Shown piece after piece: positions 5,112 to 5,165 of a stretch of DNA of 5,165 nt. Origin of the DNA: Thermoplasmata archaeon (GTDB lineage: Archaea > Thermoplasmatota > E2 > UBA202 > DSCA01); the NCBI GenBank assembly GCA_008297795.1, contig VBQP01000063.1, positions 1 through 5,165 of the forward strand, written 5' to 3'. Position numbers and translations under genes: made by a program. The notes under the pieces were generated by a model that saw nothing but the letters and a program-made list of their open reading frames with translations, was not told the origin of the DNA and ran no database searches. Within the stretch, counting starts at the first letter, position 1. Each line of letters opens with the position of its first letter.

Positions 5112-5165
5112 AGCATACAAGTGCTGGAGACACTTCTCTCTGTCCTCATTTTCAATAAGATTTGA

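Noticed and set aside
4988..5149. Minus-strand frame of 53 codons opposite the zinc-ribbon microprotein
   Set aside because: The product shows no motif, whereas the plus frame has two zinc knuckles; both are unlikely to be real.
5112..5165. In-frame continuation of the zinc-ribbon frame past its TGA, encoding 17 mainly hydrophobic residues to a second TGA at the window end
   Set aside because: There is no sign of read-through or of selenocysteine or pyrrolysine context, and a 17-codon open run is expected by chance. The neighbouring frame from 5101 is open to the window end but has no start codon.
1..5165. CRISPR arrays, transposons, attachment sites, tRNA or rRNA genes
   Set aside because: No spaced direct repeats, transposase-like frames, terminal inverted repeats or cloverleaf-forming segments were seen by eye.

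Overview
The window looks like an ordinary, gene-dense chromosomal segment from a euryarchaeal-type archaeon. The evidence for archaea is a RaSEA-type archaeosine radical-SAM enzyme (an archaeal tRNA modification), an archaeal SepF, a cis-prenyltransferase with the archaeal/eukaryotic GNRRYA motif, a DUF131-like membrane protein, and TATA boxes about 24-33 nt upstream of several start codons. A relative of the Thermoplasmatota is my guess, from gene content and apparent leaderless transcription; the sequence does not settle this.

Layout, left to right. (1) Minus-strand pair: uppS (153-1025), overlapped by 11 nt by the start of a small DUF131-like membrane protein that runs off the left edge (1-163). 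(2) A 69-bp divergent promoter region, then plus-strand carbamate kinase arcC (1095-2027). (3) Minus-strand hisS (2031-3251), convergent with arcC; the stop codons are 3 bp apart and lie within a small hairpin. (4) A 72-bp divergent region with a 7-bp perfect palindrome, then a 54-residue two-helix membrane microprotein (3324-3488) and sepF (3539-3898), which has its own strong BRE/TATA promoter. (5) Minus-strand RaSEA (3895-4890), whose stop overlaps that of sepF. (6) A 104-bp divergent region and a 38-residue four-cysteine zinc-ribbon microprotein (4995-5111). The last 54 bp hold nothing I can support.

The genes are mostly unrelated housekeeping functions: polyprenyl carrier lipid synthesis, carbamoyl-phosphate metabolism, histidyl-tRNA charging, FtsZ-ring anchoring and archaeosine synthesis. 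Only uppS/DUF131 is an evident operon. hisS and RaSEA both act on tRNA but are separately promoted. Promoter-proximal genes mostly lack Shine-Dalgarno sequences, while the one operon-internal gene has a strong one (GAGGAGG), the pattern expected of leaderless first genes.

I see no mobile element, CRISPR array, tRNA or rRNA, and no convincing new multi-gene system. The most novel items are the two microproteins, the shared-TATA divergent promoter and the palindrome beside hisS.
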